From JAVWJP01 sp036638975 (GTDB lineage: Bacteria; Bacillota; Clostridia; Oscillospirales; Ruminococcaceae), in assembly GCA_036638975.1 (NCBI GenBank), contig JAVWJP010000008.1:1-64000 (forward strand): a DNA stretch of 64,000 nt, given 5' to 3'. Position numbers and translations under genes: made by a program. Below the pieces are notes generated by a model. It was not told the origin of the DNA and did not search any database. It saw only the letters and a list, made by a program, of their open reading frames with translations. Positions 7,553 to 15,132 of the stretch are shown here, in pieces (position 1 is the stretch's first letter; the number at the start of each line of letters is the position of its first letter).

Positions 7553-7568
7553 TGTTTCACGTGAAACA
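7553..7568. promoter_or_regulatory. parS site 1 (perfect)
   Basis: Exact 16-bp palindrome TGTTTCACGTGAAACA, the conserved ParB-binding sequence, directly adjoining the -35 element of parA. Confidence 0.95.
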
Positions 7569-7677
7569 TTACTAAATAATACTTTTTAACAAGAATAAAG
7601 CGCTTTTAATTTGTGACATAGTGGTATTTACGCAAAAGCCGCAAGCCGCACCGAAATGTAAAAAAGCATAGCTAAAC

Positions 7678-7709
7678 GCAAAAAAGCCGCCTTACGGCAG
7701 CTTTTTTGC
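7678..7709 (-). terminator. Strong hairpin between noc and parA
   Basis: GCAAAAAAGCCGCC and GGCAGCTTTTTTGC form a 14-base stem with one mismatch around TTAC. A and T runs make it usable in both directions. It would insulate parA-parB from transcription leaving noc. Confidence 0.75.
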
Positions 7710-7715
7710 AATCGG

Positions 7716-7907
7716 TTAAGGGGACGCGGCTTTTACAGCAATTCCGGTAGTGATATATAGAACTAAAGAATTGCTTACATTACGGAATTGGTCTTGAAGC
7801 TGCTTCTAAGAATAATTGCCAATTCCTACTGCCCCGGGTACAACCGAAACAGCTTTATACTTAAACGGTTTCCCGTCGGTATACTTTATATTTGCGTAGG
7901 CTCGGGC
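7716..7907 (-). pseudogene. Decayed coding remnant, possibly of an exported protein
   Basis: The minus-strand frame reads ARAYANIKYTDGKPFKY, KAVSVVPGAVGIGNYS, an in-frame TAG, then KQLQDQFRNVSNSLVLY and ITTGIAVKAASP before a stop. The beta-rich pattern with Y-T-D-G turns recalls surface-protein repeat ends. There is no start codon and one internal stop, so it would be a fossil. The rest of the 7910-8017 gap shows nothing I can support. Low confidence: chance coding-like sequence is possible. Confidence 0.3.
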
Positions 7908-8017
7908 TTATATACTAAGGGTTTTAGTACATAAAGGCATAAAAAGAATATTTTAAAAACATCACCGTCGGCAAGTGCGCCAGCACCGCTATTAGCTGAG
8001 GTAAAAAAGCAAAGCTT

Positions 8018-8830
8018 TTATTGGTGATTACTATAAGCCGAATGCTTTGGTATTTTTACAACATACTCTATATAATCTGTTTTGTCATTTTGGCACGAAA
8101 CCGCCTCTATACCCGCCTGCTTCATAGTGTCTATTGCGCGGTCTATGGTATTTATAAAAATCCTCAAGTCCTTAACCACCAATATTCGCTTTGAGGGTTT
8201 AGTATGTTGCTGTGAAAGTTCATCTATAAATCTTTCGGTTTGTGCAACATTTAAATGGCGTCGCAGCACTGCACTTATAACTTCTGCCTGCTGCTTTGGT
8301 GTTTCAAGCCTAAGCAGTGCCCGCGCATGGCGCTCTGTAAGCCCATATTCCTGCACAGCTTCTTGTACTTCTGTTGGAAGACGCAAAAGCCGCAGCTTAT
8401 TTGCCAGTGTCGATTGTGCCATGCCAAGCTTTTGTGCCGCCTCCTCTTGTGTAAGCTCAAGCCGGCAGGTAAGCTCGTAGAGAGCACGGGCTTCATCAAA
8501 AAAGTTTAAATCTTCTCGCTGAAGGTTTTCTATAAGTGCAAGCACAGCCGAGCGCTGCTCGCTTGCATCTACCAGTATAGCCCTTATATTTTTGTAGCCC
8601 AGCAGCTTACAGGCACGCAGCCTGCGCTCGCCCGAAATAAGCTCGTAGCCGCTTTCGGTTTTTCGCACAGCAACAGGCTGCAAAAGCCCGTTTTGTTCTA
8701 TACTTTGCGCTAGGTTTTTAAGCTCGTCCTCATCAAACACAGTGCGCGGCTGTGCCGAATTTGGGCGTATATTTGCTATGGGCAGCTCTAGCACCTGTTC
8801 CACCTTAGGCTTTTTAAAAAAATACATCAT
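8018..8830 (-). CDS. noc: Nucleoid occlusion protein Noc (ParB paralogue)
   Basis: About 270 residues, paralogous to ParB. The CTP-binding signature is GERRLRACKLLG near 67-78, followed by LIENLQREDL and a TQEEAAQKLGMAQSTLANKLRL helix-turn-helix. The C-terminal DLRIFINTIDRAI segment is characteristic of Noc rather than ParB. Its place directly after rsmG matches Bacillus. Noc binds its own sites, associates with membrane and blocks division over DNA. The N-terminus YFFKKPKVEQ is short for the membrane-anchoring helix. GTG 8836, ATG 8830 and ATG 8827 are alternative starts. It has its own promoter and a structured leader. Confidence 0.9.
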   Translation of the reverse strand: MMYFFKKPKVEQVLELPIANIRPNSAQPRTVFDEDELKNLAQSIEQNGLLQPVAVRKTESGYELISGERRLRACKLLGYKNIRAILVDASEQRSAVLALIENLQREDLNFFDEARALYELTCRLELTQEEAAQKLGMAQSTLANKLRLLRLPTEVQEAVQEYGLTERHARALLRLETPKQQAEVISAVLRRHLNVAQTERFIDELSQQHTKPSKRILVVKDLRIFINTIDRAIDTMKQAGIEAVSCQNDKTDYIEYVVKIPKHSAYSNHQ

Positions 8831-8854
8831 AGCCACCCCGTTTTATAAAAATGC

Positions 8855-8925
8855 ACGACACAGGCAAAGCCGCTTTAAAGCTGACGGATAGCTCTAAATT
8901 TGTGTGTTTGCCCTGCCTATGTCGT
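8855..8925 (-). ncRNA. Structured leader of noc (candidate cis-regulatory RNA)
   Basis: On the minus strand ACGACA and TGTCGT pair, then AGGCA and TGCCT after one mismatch. They enclose about 47 nt that contain a smaller GCTTTAAAGC dyad. The RNA predicted from the promoter at 8936-8964 begins at the foot of this stem, and GCATTTTT follows it, so it could act as an attenuator. It matches no riboswitch class I know. Confidence 0.4.
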
Positions 8926-8935
8926 CCGTATTTAT

Positions 8936-8964
8936 AATATACCACGTTTTACCATATATTTCCA
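8936..8964 (-). promoter_or_regulatory. Putative noc promoter
   Basis: TGGAAA (8964-8959), 17 bp, TATATT (8941-8936) on the minus strand, about 100 bases before the noc start and downstream of the rsmG terminator. Confidence 0.5.
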
Positions 8965-8977
8965 GTATTTATTCCGA

Positions 8978-9010
8978 TAAAAAAACGACATATCCTTACA
9001 TGATATGCCG
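8978..9010 (-). terminator. mnmG-rsmG operon terminator
   Basis: CGGCATATC and GATATGTCG pair around a short loop and are followed by TTTTTTTATC on the minus strand, 12 bases after the rsmG stop. Confidence 0.85.
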
Positions 9011-9022
9011 TAATTTACAGTT

Positions 9023-9733
9023 TTATAATGGACTTTTTGATATTTTAGCAGATATCCGTGGGTATTTTGTCGGTGTTTGCGATATCTTTCTTACAATCAC
9101 TATAGCTCGTCGGCTGTTATCAGGCAAAATATATTTTTTTACTTCCTCTATTCTTCCGCCCAAAAGCTTTATGGCAGACTTTGCGCTCTCTAGCTCGTCC
9201 TCAACCTCATAGCCTTTAAGTGCTGCAAAAAAACCGCCAAGCTTTACAAATGGCAGAGTATACTCTGACAGCTCTCGCATATTGGCAACCGCACGTGCAG
9301 ATGCAACATCAAAATGCTCACGCTGCTCGGGCTTGCGCCCGCCCTCCTCGGCTCTTGCATGAATTGTCTGTGCTTTTATCCCTATTTCTTCACACACCGC
9401 ATCTAAAAACAAGACACGTTTGTTTAAGCTGTCAAGCATAGTAAGCGCTATATCGTCACGCAATATCTTGCACGGAATTGATGGAAAGCCCGCGCCTGTA
9501 CCAACATCTATAAGTGCTGCTCCCTGCTTAATATCTGCTGCTTTAAGCAGTAGTAAGCTATCCAAAAAATGCTTAACCGCAATTTCTTCGGGGGCAGTAA
9601 TGGCGGTAAGGTTTACCTTTTCGTTCCACTGCACCAGCAGCGCGGCATAGCTTTCCAGCATATCAAGCTGCCTGTTGCTTATTTGTAAGCCGTACTCGCC
9701 GCATTGCTCCAAAAAGCCTTCGGGTAACTTCAT
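9023..9733 (-). CDS. rsmG: 16S rRNA (guanine-527 N7) methyltransferase
   Basis: Methylates G527 of 16S rRNA using S-adenosylmethionine. The 236 residues contain the SAM-binding motif LIDVGTGAGFPSIP near 77-90, preceded by HFLDSLLLL, and an ASARAV motif typical of RsmG. The frame is open to a GTG at 9742, but spacing from GAAGGG favours the ATG at 9733. That start sits just beyond the mnmG stop at 9735, so the two are a tight operon. Confidence 0.95.
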   Translation of the reverse strand: MKLPEGFLEQCGEYGLQISNRQLDMLESYAALLVQWNEKVNLTAITAPEEIAVKHFLDSLLLLKAADIKQGAALIDVGTGAGFPSIPCKILRDDIALTMLDSLNKRVLFLDAVCEEIGIKAQTIHARAEEGGRKPEQREHFDVASARAVANMRELSEYTLPFVKLGGFFAALKGYEVEDELESAKSAIKLLGGRIEEVKKYILPDNSRRAIVIVRKISQTPTKYPRISAKISKSPL

Positions 9734-9734
9734 T

Positions 9735-11624
9735 TTACACACGCCCTTCGTTTTTTCCGCTTTGCTCTGCCAAATATATTAATAAAACAGAAATATCCGC
9801 GGGGCTTACACCGGATATTCTTGAAGCCTGCCCCACGCTTATAGGTTGCAATTTTTCAAGCTTTTCGCGCGCCTCCAGCCGCAAGCCGGTTATGTCCTTA
9901 TAGCTTATTTTTGACGGCAGTGGCTTCGTTTCAAGTCTTCTCATCTGCTCTACTTGCAAAAGCTGCTTTTTTATATATCCCTCATATTTTATCTCTGTTT
10001 CTGCCTGCTCTATTACAGCAGCTGAAAGCTTTGGACGTTCTGCATCAAACAGTGCTAAATCATCATAGCTTATCTGTGGGCGTCGTATAAGCTCTGCAAG
10101 GCGAACACCTGTTGTAACCGCAGATGTTTCACGTGAAACAAGCAGTGCATTAAGCCCGTCAGATGGCGGTATAGTGGTGGTTTCCAGACGCTTTTCCTCT
10201 GCTTCCTTCTGCCCCTGCTTTTCTAAAAAGCGCTCATATCTCTCGTCAGAGATAAGCCCTATCTCATGCCCTATGGCAGTAAGGCGGGTGTCAGCATTAT
10301 CTTGCCGTAAAATAAGACGATATTCCGAGCGCGAGGTCATCATACGATAAGGGTCTTGGCAGCCCTTAGTTACAAGGTCATCGACAAGTGTACCTATATA
10401 ACTGCTTGCCCTGTCTAAAACAAGCGGCTCTTGTCCGCGCAGCTTACGCACTGCATTTATAGCGGCATAAAGCCCCTGTGCGGCGGCTTCTTCGTAACCC
10501 GAGGTGCCGTTAAACTGCCCCGCGCCGTAAAGCCCCGGTACTTTTATAAACTCCAAAGTTGGAAGAAGCTCTAAAGGGTTACAACAGTCGTATTCTATGG
10601 CATAAGCCGTGCGCATAACCTGTAGCTTCTCAAAGCCTTTTATAGTGCGGTAAAAAGCAACTTGAACGTCCTCCGGCAAGCTGCTGCTCATGCCCTGCAA
10701 ATACATTTCGTCGGTGTCAATCCCCATAGGCTCTACAAATATCTGGTGGCGCGGCTTGTCGGCAAAACGTACCACCTTGTCCTCTATACTGGGGCAATAT
10801 CGCGGTCCTATACCCTCTATCTTTCCGCTATAAAGCGGCGAGCGATGAATATTTGCCCTTATTGTCTTATGAGTTTCTTCGTTTGTATATGCGATATGAC
10901 AAACAACCTTGTTTTTAAGCTCCTCCGTTGTTTCAAACGAGAACGGTACTATAGGCTCATCGCCGTCTTGCTCCTCCAGCTGTGTAAAATCTATGCTCTT
11001 TCGCGCCACACGGGCAGGTGTACCGGTTTTAAAACGGCGCAATTCTATGCCCATCTTTTGTAAGCTTTGAGATAATCTGTTAGCAGCATGAGTTCCGTCA
11101 GGCCCGCTTTCATACGAAACATCGCCAACATAAACTACACCCTTAAGGTAAGTGCCTGTACAAAGAATGACGGCGCTTACATCATAAACAGCCTCAAGCG
11201 CGGTTACTACACTGTAGCCGCCGCCCTCCTGCGCCCTAACTTCAACTATCTCAGCCTGCTTTATCTCCAGGCTCTCTTGTTCTTCCAAGGTATGCTTCAT
11301 AAGCCCATGGTACGCCATACGGTCTATCTGCGCGCGCAAGCTGTGTACGGCAGGGCCTTTGCCGCGGTTCAACATTCTGCTTTGCAGCAGAGTTTTATCG
11401 GCGGCTTTTGCCATTTCTCCGCCCAATGCGTCTATCTCGCGCACAAGATGCCCCTTAGCCGTGCCGCCTATAGACGGGTTACATGGCATATTTGCTATAC
11501 CATCAAGCGTTATTGTAAAGATTATTGTTTTTGCGCCAAGGCGCGCCGCGGCAAGTGCAGCCTCGCACCCTGCGTGCCCCGCACCTATAACCGCTATATC
11601 GTAGCTACCTGCATTATATTCCAT
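9735..11624 (-). CDS. mnmG: tRNA modification enzyme MnmG (GidA)
   Basis: FAD protein that, with MnmE, installs the carboxymethylaminomethyl group on U34 of tRNAs. The 629-residue full-length product has the dinucleotide motif GAGHAGCEA at 14-22, the CNPSIGGTAKGHLVREIDALGG signature region near 48-69, and the C-terminal MnmE-interacting region. RBS AAGGA before ATG. It has its own consensus promoter. A perfect parS site is embedded in the coding sequence at 10125-10140. Confidence 0.97.
   Translation of the reverse strand: MEYNAGSYDIAVIGAGHAGCEAALAAARLGAKTIIFTITLDGIANMPCNPSIGGTAKGHLVREIDALGGEMAKAADKTLLQSRMLNRGKGPAVHSLRAQIDRMAYHGLMKHTLEEQESLEIKQAEIVEVRAQEGGGYSVVTALEAVYDVSAVILCTGTYLKGVVYVGDVSYESGPDGTHAANRLSQSLQKMGIELRRFKTGTPARVARKSIDFTQLEEQDGDEPIVPFSFETTEELKNKVVCHIAYTNEETHKTIRANIHRSPLYSGKIEGIGPRYCPSIEDKVVRFADKPRHQIFVEPMGIDTDEMYLQGMSSSLPEDVQVAFYRTIKGFEKLQVMRTAYAIEYDCCNPLELLPTLEFIKVPGLYGAGQFNGTSGYEEAAAQGLYAAINAVRKLRGQEPLVLDRASSYIGTLVDDLVTKGCQDPYRMMTSRSEYRLILRQDNADTRLTAIGHEIGLISDERYERFLEKQGQKEAEEKRLETTTIPPSDGLNALLVSRETSAVTTGVRLAELIRRPQISYDDLALFDAERPKLSAAVIEQAETEIKYEGYIKKQLLQVEQMRRLETKPLPSKISYKDITGLRLEAREKLEKLQPISVGQASRISGVSPADISVLLIYLAEQSGKNEGRV
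10125..10140. promoter_or_regulatory. parS site 2 (perfect, inside mnmG)
   Basis: Exact TGTTTCACGTGAAACA within the mnmG reading frame, 2.6 kb from parS site 1. Confidence 0.95.
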
Positions 11625-11661
11625 TTTAGTTGTCCTTCTTGCTTTTTAGTCTGTTCGTTCT

Positions 11662-11690
11662 ATTCTAAAATTTTTAACACAGCTTGTCAA
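11662..11690 (-). promoter_or_regulatory. mnmG promoter
   Basis: TTGACA (11690-11685), 17 bp, TAGAAT (11667-11662) on the minus strand, 37 bases before the mnmG start and just beside the 333-bp repeat tract. Confidence 0.8.
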
Positions 11691-11702
11691 TAAAAATTTA
11701 GC

Positions 11703-12440
11703 AATATAAAAATCAGTTTGTTTTTGATATAATTTTTGTTTATATGCCCGCCGCGCGGGCTTTGCCTTTAAAATCAGATTAAATCTTACCCGCGCGGAAT
11801 ATACCTTTTGCAGTTTACAATAAGCTTTACAGATTTAGCACTAAAGTCAAGCAGTAGAATTTTTCGTTCTCTCGCCGTCACCACACAGCTTAAACAGCTT
11901 GCGGAAAGGGGGTTATTAGGGGGGAACGAATCAGCAGACAAAGGAGTTTGCAGCGAAGTTCCCCACTAATCGGGCTTTTCTCGTCAATCTTTTGCCCGAA
12001 CAAAAGATTGACTCGACGTGCGGGAGCGAAATCCCGCAATAAAAGTCAGTTTGCTTTTAATATATTTTTTGTGTATATGCCCGCCGCGCGGGCTTTGCAT
12101 TTAAAATCAGATTAAATCTTATCCGCGCGGAATATGCCTTTTGCAGTTTACAACAAGCTTTACAAATTTAGCACTAAGGTTAAGCAGTAGAATTTTTCGT
12201 TCTCTCGCCGTCACCACACAGCTTAAACAGCTTGCGGAAAGGGGGTTATTAGGGGGGAACGAATCAGCAGACAAAGGAGTTTGCAGCGAAGTTCCCCACT
12301 AATCGGGCTTTTCTCGTCAATCTTTTGCCCGAACAAAAGATTGACTCGACGTGCGGGAGCGAAATCCCGCAATAAAAATCAGTTTGTTTTTTTGATATAA
12401 TTTTTGTTTATATGCCCGCCGCGCGGGCTTTGCCTTTAAA
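11703..12440. repeat. 333-bp hairpin-rich tandem repeat, 2.2 copies
   Basis: Landmarks recur exactly 333 bp apart: CAGTTTG at 11714, 12047 and 12380. From about 11849 to 12044 the two full copies look identical base for base over roughly 195 bp. The front of each unit differs at several positions. The third copy stops after about 70 bp. Each unit contains GTCAATCTTTTG/CAAAAGATTGAC, TGCGGGA/TCCCGCA, a CCCGC/GCGGG dyad, and a long ATTAG-GGGGAAC...GTTCCCC-CTAAT stem-loop. There is no ORF longer than a few dozen codons. It occupies the whole mnmE-mnmG gap. Confidence 0.85.
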
Positions 12441-12458
12441 AAACGTACAGTGCTGCCG

Positions 12459-13829
12459 CTATTTCCCTACGCAAAAGCTCGCAAAAACCTCTGCCACCAC
12501 CGCATCGCTCACGCGCTCGCCGGTAAGCTCTAAAAGTGCCGCTATAGCATCATCTATGCAGACATTTACAGCATCAAGAGTCATTCCGCCCGCAAGCGCC
12601 GCCTGTGCTTCCTCAACAGCAGCTTTTGCACGCATGGCACAGCCGCGCTGACGCTCGTTTGAAATAAGCAACGCCGAAGAATCTAAATTAGCCAGCCCCA
12701 AAACCTCAGTTATTTTTGCCGCCAGCTCCTCTGCCCCCTGTCCATTTTTCGCAGAAATATATACTATTTGTATAATATTATCTTTTATAAACTTATCGTT
12801 AATCTTTTTATCTAAATCAGACTTATTGATTACCGCTATAGCCGGACGATTTTTAAGCGCTTTTATAAGCTCAATGTCCTCGTCCGATAGCTCGTCAGAG
12901 CTGTCAAAAACCGCAAGCACAAGCCCTGCCTGCATAAGCCTTTTTCGTGCCAGTCCAACGCCTATTTGCTCTATGGCATCGCCCGTTTCTCTAAGCCCCG
13001 CAGTATCCGCAAGATGCAAAATGACGTCACCCACCTTTACGGTGTCCTCTACAATATCTCTCGTCGTCCCCGCAATCTCCGTTACAATGCTGCGCTCGAA
13101 GCCCGAAAGTAAGTTCATAAGGGTAGATTTTCCGACATTTGGTTTGCCCACAATAGCGGTTTCTACGCCCTCGCGCAGTACTCGCCCCGCGTCGTAGCCT
13201 GCAAGCAGCTCTGCAAGAGCTTTTTCTGCTGTAATGGTCGCCGCCTTTACTTCATCATTTGTAATTTCGGGTATCTCATCGTCGGGGTAATCTACCCATG
13301 CCGCAAGGTGCGCCGCCAGTGCAAGAAGCCCCGCAAGTATATTTTTAATTTTGGTGTATAGCGCACCGTCGCGCACTGCAAGTGCGGTTCTTGCCGACTC
13401 TGCGCCCTGTGCCGATATTAAATTCATAACAGCCTCTGCCTGCGTAAGCCCAAGCTTTCCGTTTAAAAAAGCCCTTTTGGTAAACTCACCCGCCTGCGCC
13501 GGTACAGCACCGGCGGCAAACACAGCACGAAGCACACGTTGCAGTAAATATATTCCTCCGTGGCACGAAAGCTCCACGACGTCCTCGCCCGTGTAACTTT
13601 TAGGCGCTATAAACACTGTTGCAAGTGCTTCGTCAATATCGCCTACTGCATCAAACACTTTGCCATGCAAAACGGTATAGCCCGCCATATTTTCAACATT
13701 TTTTCCTCCGGACGGTGCAAAAACAAGCGTGGCTATTTTACGGGCATTTTCGCCCGAAATTCTTATAATGCCTATTCCACCTGCCGCAAGGGGAGTTGAA
13801 ATAGCAGCTACAGTAGCTTGTGATGACAT
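12459..13829 (-). CDS. mnmE: tRNA modification GTPase MnmE (TrmE/ThdF)
   Basis: GTPase partner of MnmG in U34 modification. The 456 residues include the N-terminal tetrahydrofolate-binding domain (LAAGGIGIIRISG near 14-26), a helical domain, the inserted G domain with GKPNVGKS at 228-235, DTAGLRET as G3 and NKSD as G4, and the C-terminal Cys motif CVGK, where many homologues have CIGK. ATG with GAGGTGAG. The tandem repeat lies directly downstream, and I see no separate terminator there. Confidence 0.97.
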   Translation of the reverse strand: MSSQATVAAISTPLAAGGIGIIRISGENARKIATLVFAPSGGKNVENMAGYTVLHGKVFDAVGDIDEALATVFIAPKSYTGEDVVELSCHGGIYLLQRVLRAVFAAGAVPAQAGEFTKRAFLNGKLGLTQAEAVMNLISAQGAESARTALAVRDGALYTKIKNILAGLLALAAHLAAWVDYPDDEIPEITNDEVKAATITAEKALAELLAGYDAGRVLREGVETAIVGKPNVGKSTLMNLLSGFERSIVTEIAGTTRDIVEDTVKVGDVILHLADTAGLRETGDAIEQIGVGLARKRLMQAGLVLAVFDSSDELSDEDIELIKALKNRPAIAVINKSDLDKKINDKFIKDNIIQIVYISAKNGQGAEELAAKITEVLGLANLDSSALLISNERQRGCAMRAKAAVEEAQAALAGGMTLDAVNVCIDDAIAALLELTGERVSDAVVAEVFASFCVGK

Positions 13830-13880
13830 ATTCTCACCTCGTAAAAAATATATAAACGGCGCACATCTTATGTGCTTAAT

Positions 13881-13920
13881 ATAAAAGCAGGGGCTTCAAA
13901 CATAAGCGTTTGAAACCCCT
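13881..13920 (-). terminator. Terminator after jag
   Basis: GGGGTTTCAAA and TTTGAAGCCCC pair with one G-U and are followed on the minus strand by TGCTTTTAT. It starts five bases after the jag stop. The outer A and T runs could also allow use from the other side. Confidence 0.75.
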
Positions 13921-13924
13921 CTTT

Positions 13925-15100
13925 TTAATCAATTTCTATTTTAGAATAAAGCGGCTTTTCAGGCACAACCACTGCCGAAGCCGGCTTTGGGGCTTCCGGC
14001 TTTGCCGTAAGCGGCACTGTACGCGTTGGCGGTGCAATGTCAAACTGCGAATCATCTATGCGCTTTTTTGGTGACTGTGCCGCCGCCTTCATGCTCTCAT
14101 TAAATGCACCCGGACGCGTCACAACGTCTGAAGCTGTGTTTGTATTGCGGCGAAACTCGTGCGGCTTGCCGTCATTGGGTCTTGACGAACGCTGGGCTGC
14201 ACCGTTTTTTGCATTGCCTCGGTTTTCGTAGGGTCTGCGCGCCGGGCGCGGCTCGCCCCCATCTCGCGCTGGTGCTTCTTTGCGCGAGGTCGAAGAAATA
14301 ACAACCTTGCGGTTAGGCTCCTCGCCTGTTGACGAAGAAGTAACGCCCACTATGTTTTGTACAGTAGCATGAATTATTCTTCTCTCATACGGGTTCATAG
14401 GCTCAAGTGTCATACTGCGCCCGTTTTTGATGACCTGAGAAGAAAGTTTTTTTGCAAGCTGCTCCAGTGTTCTCTCGCGTTTTTCGCGGTAATTGCCGCT
14501 GTCTATGGTTATTCTAAAGTATTCGCCCTCCATGCGGTTTGCCACAAGACCCGACAGATATTGCAGCGCATCAAGGGTTTCTCCTCTGCGGCCGATAAGA
14601 ACGCCCAGACCTTCGCCCGTAAGGGTAAGCACTGCTCCCTCGGGTGTCGCAAATGCTTTGATATCGACTGTACCCAGCTCCATATTTTTAAATATTTCTG
14701 TAAGATATGCCACTGCGGCATCTACTTTTTCGCCTGTGGCAACAGTACCCTTCGGTACTTCCGGTCGCTCAGGGCGCTCTGTATGTGTTTTTTTTGCTTC
14801 CTCTGCTTTTTCGGCAGACACAGGCGGCTTTTGCTGTGTTGTAACGGTTTGTGGCTGGCGCATTACAGGGCGCTTTGCAGGTGTTTGCTGTGCCCTTTGC
14901 TTAATTGCGGACGGCTTTGCGTCTGGCAGCTCTACCGTTACTTTTACCTTTGCAGGTGTCACCTTTAGCCCAAAAAAACTGCGCTTTGGGCGTTCAATTA
15001 TCTCAAATTCAGAATTATCTCCGTCTACACCCAATTGGGCATATGCTTGTTCTAAGGCTTCTTCTACGGTCTTTCCGGTTCCTATTGCTTCTCTGTTCAA
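13925..15100 (-). CDS. jag: RNA-binding protein Jag/KhpB with extended C-terminal tail
   Basis: RNA-binding regulator encoded with yidC in most Firmicutes. The 391 residues are far longer than the roughly 210 usual for Jag. Order: Jag-N domain at 1-50 (AIGTGKTVEEALEQAY), a Gln/Pro/Lys-rich linker to about 115, a KH domain containing LIGRRGETLDALQYL near 163-177, and an R3H domain with MNPYERRIIHATV near 225-237. A low-complexity tail of about 130 residues follows, rich in Arg, Asn, Pro and Ser. The start is TTG, chosen because GGAGGTG lies correctly upstream. It is the last gene of the rpmH-rnpA-yidD-yidC-jag cluster. Confidence 0.93.
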   Translation of the reverse strand: MNREAIGTGKTVEEALEQAYAQLGVDGDNSEFEIIERPKRSFFGLKVTPAKVKVTVELPDAKPSAIKQRAQQTPAKRPVMRQPQTVTTQQKPPVSAEKAEEAKKTHTERPERPEVPKGTVATGEKVDAAVAYLTEIFKNMELGTVDIKAFATPEGAVLTLTGEGLGVLIGRRGETLDALQYLSGLVANRMEGEYFRITIDSGNYREKRERTLEQLAKKLSSQVIKNGRSMTLEPMNPYERRIIHATVQNIVGVTSSSTGEEPNRKVVISSTSRKEAPARDGGEPRPARRPYENRGNAKNGAAQRSSRPNDGKPHEFRRNTNTASDVVTRPGAFNESMKAAAQSPKKRIDDSQFDIAPPTRTVPLTAKPEAPKPASAVVVPEKPLYSKIEID

Positions 15101-15132
15101 AACAGCACCTCCTCAGCTTTTGCTTCTTTAGG

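Noticed and set aside
8855..8925. Cyclic-di-GMP riboswitch upstream of noc
   Set aside because: Some AGGGCAAA and GGCAAAGCC-like strings occur, but the conserved core order and tetraloop/receptor elements are absent on either strand.
11703..12440. CRISPR or insertion sequence in the mnmE-mnmG gap
   Set aside because: The period is 333 bp with no unique spacers, no transposase frame and no terminal inverted repeats bounding the whole tract.
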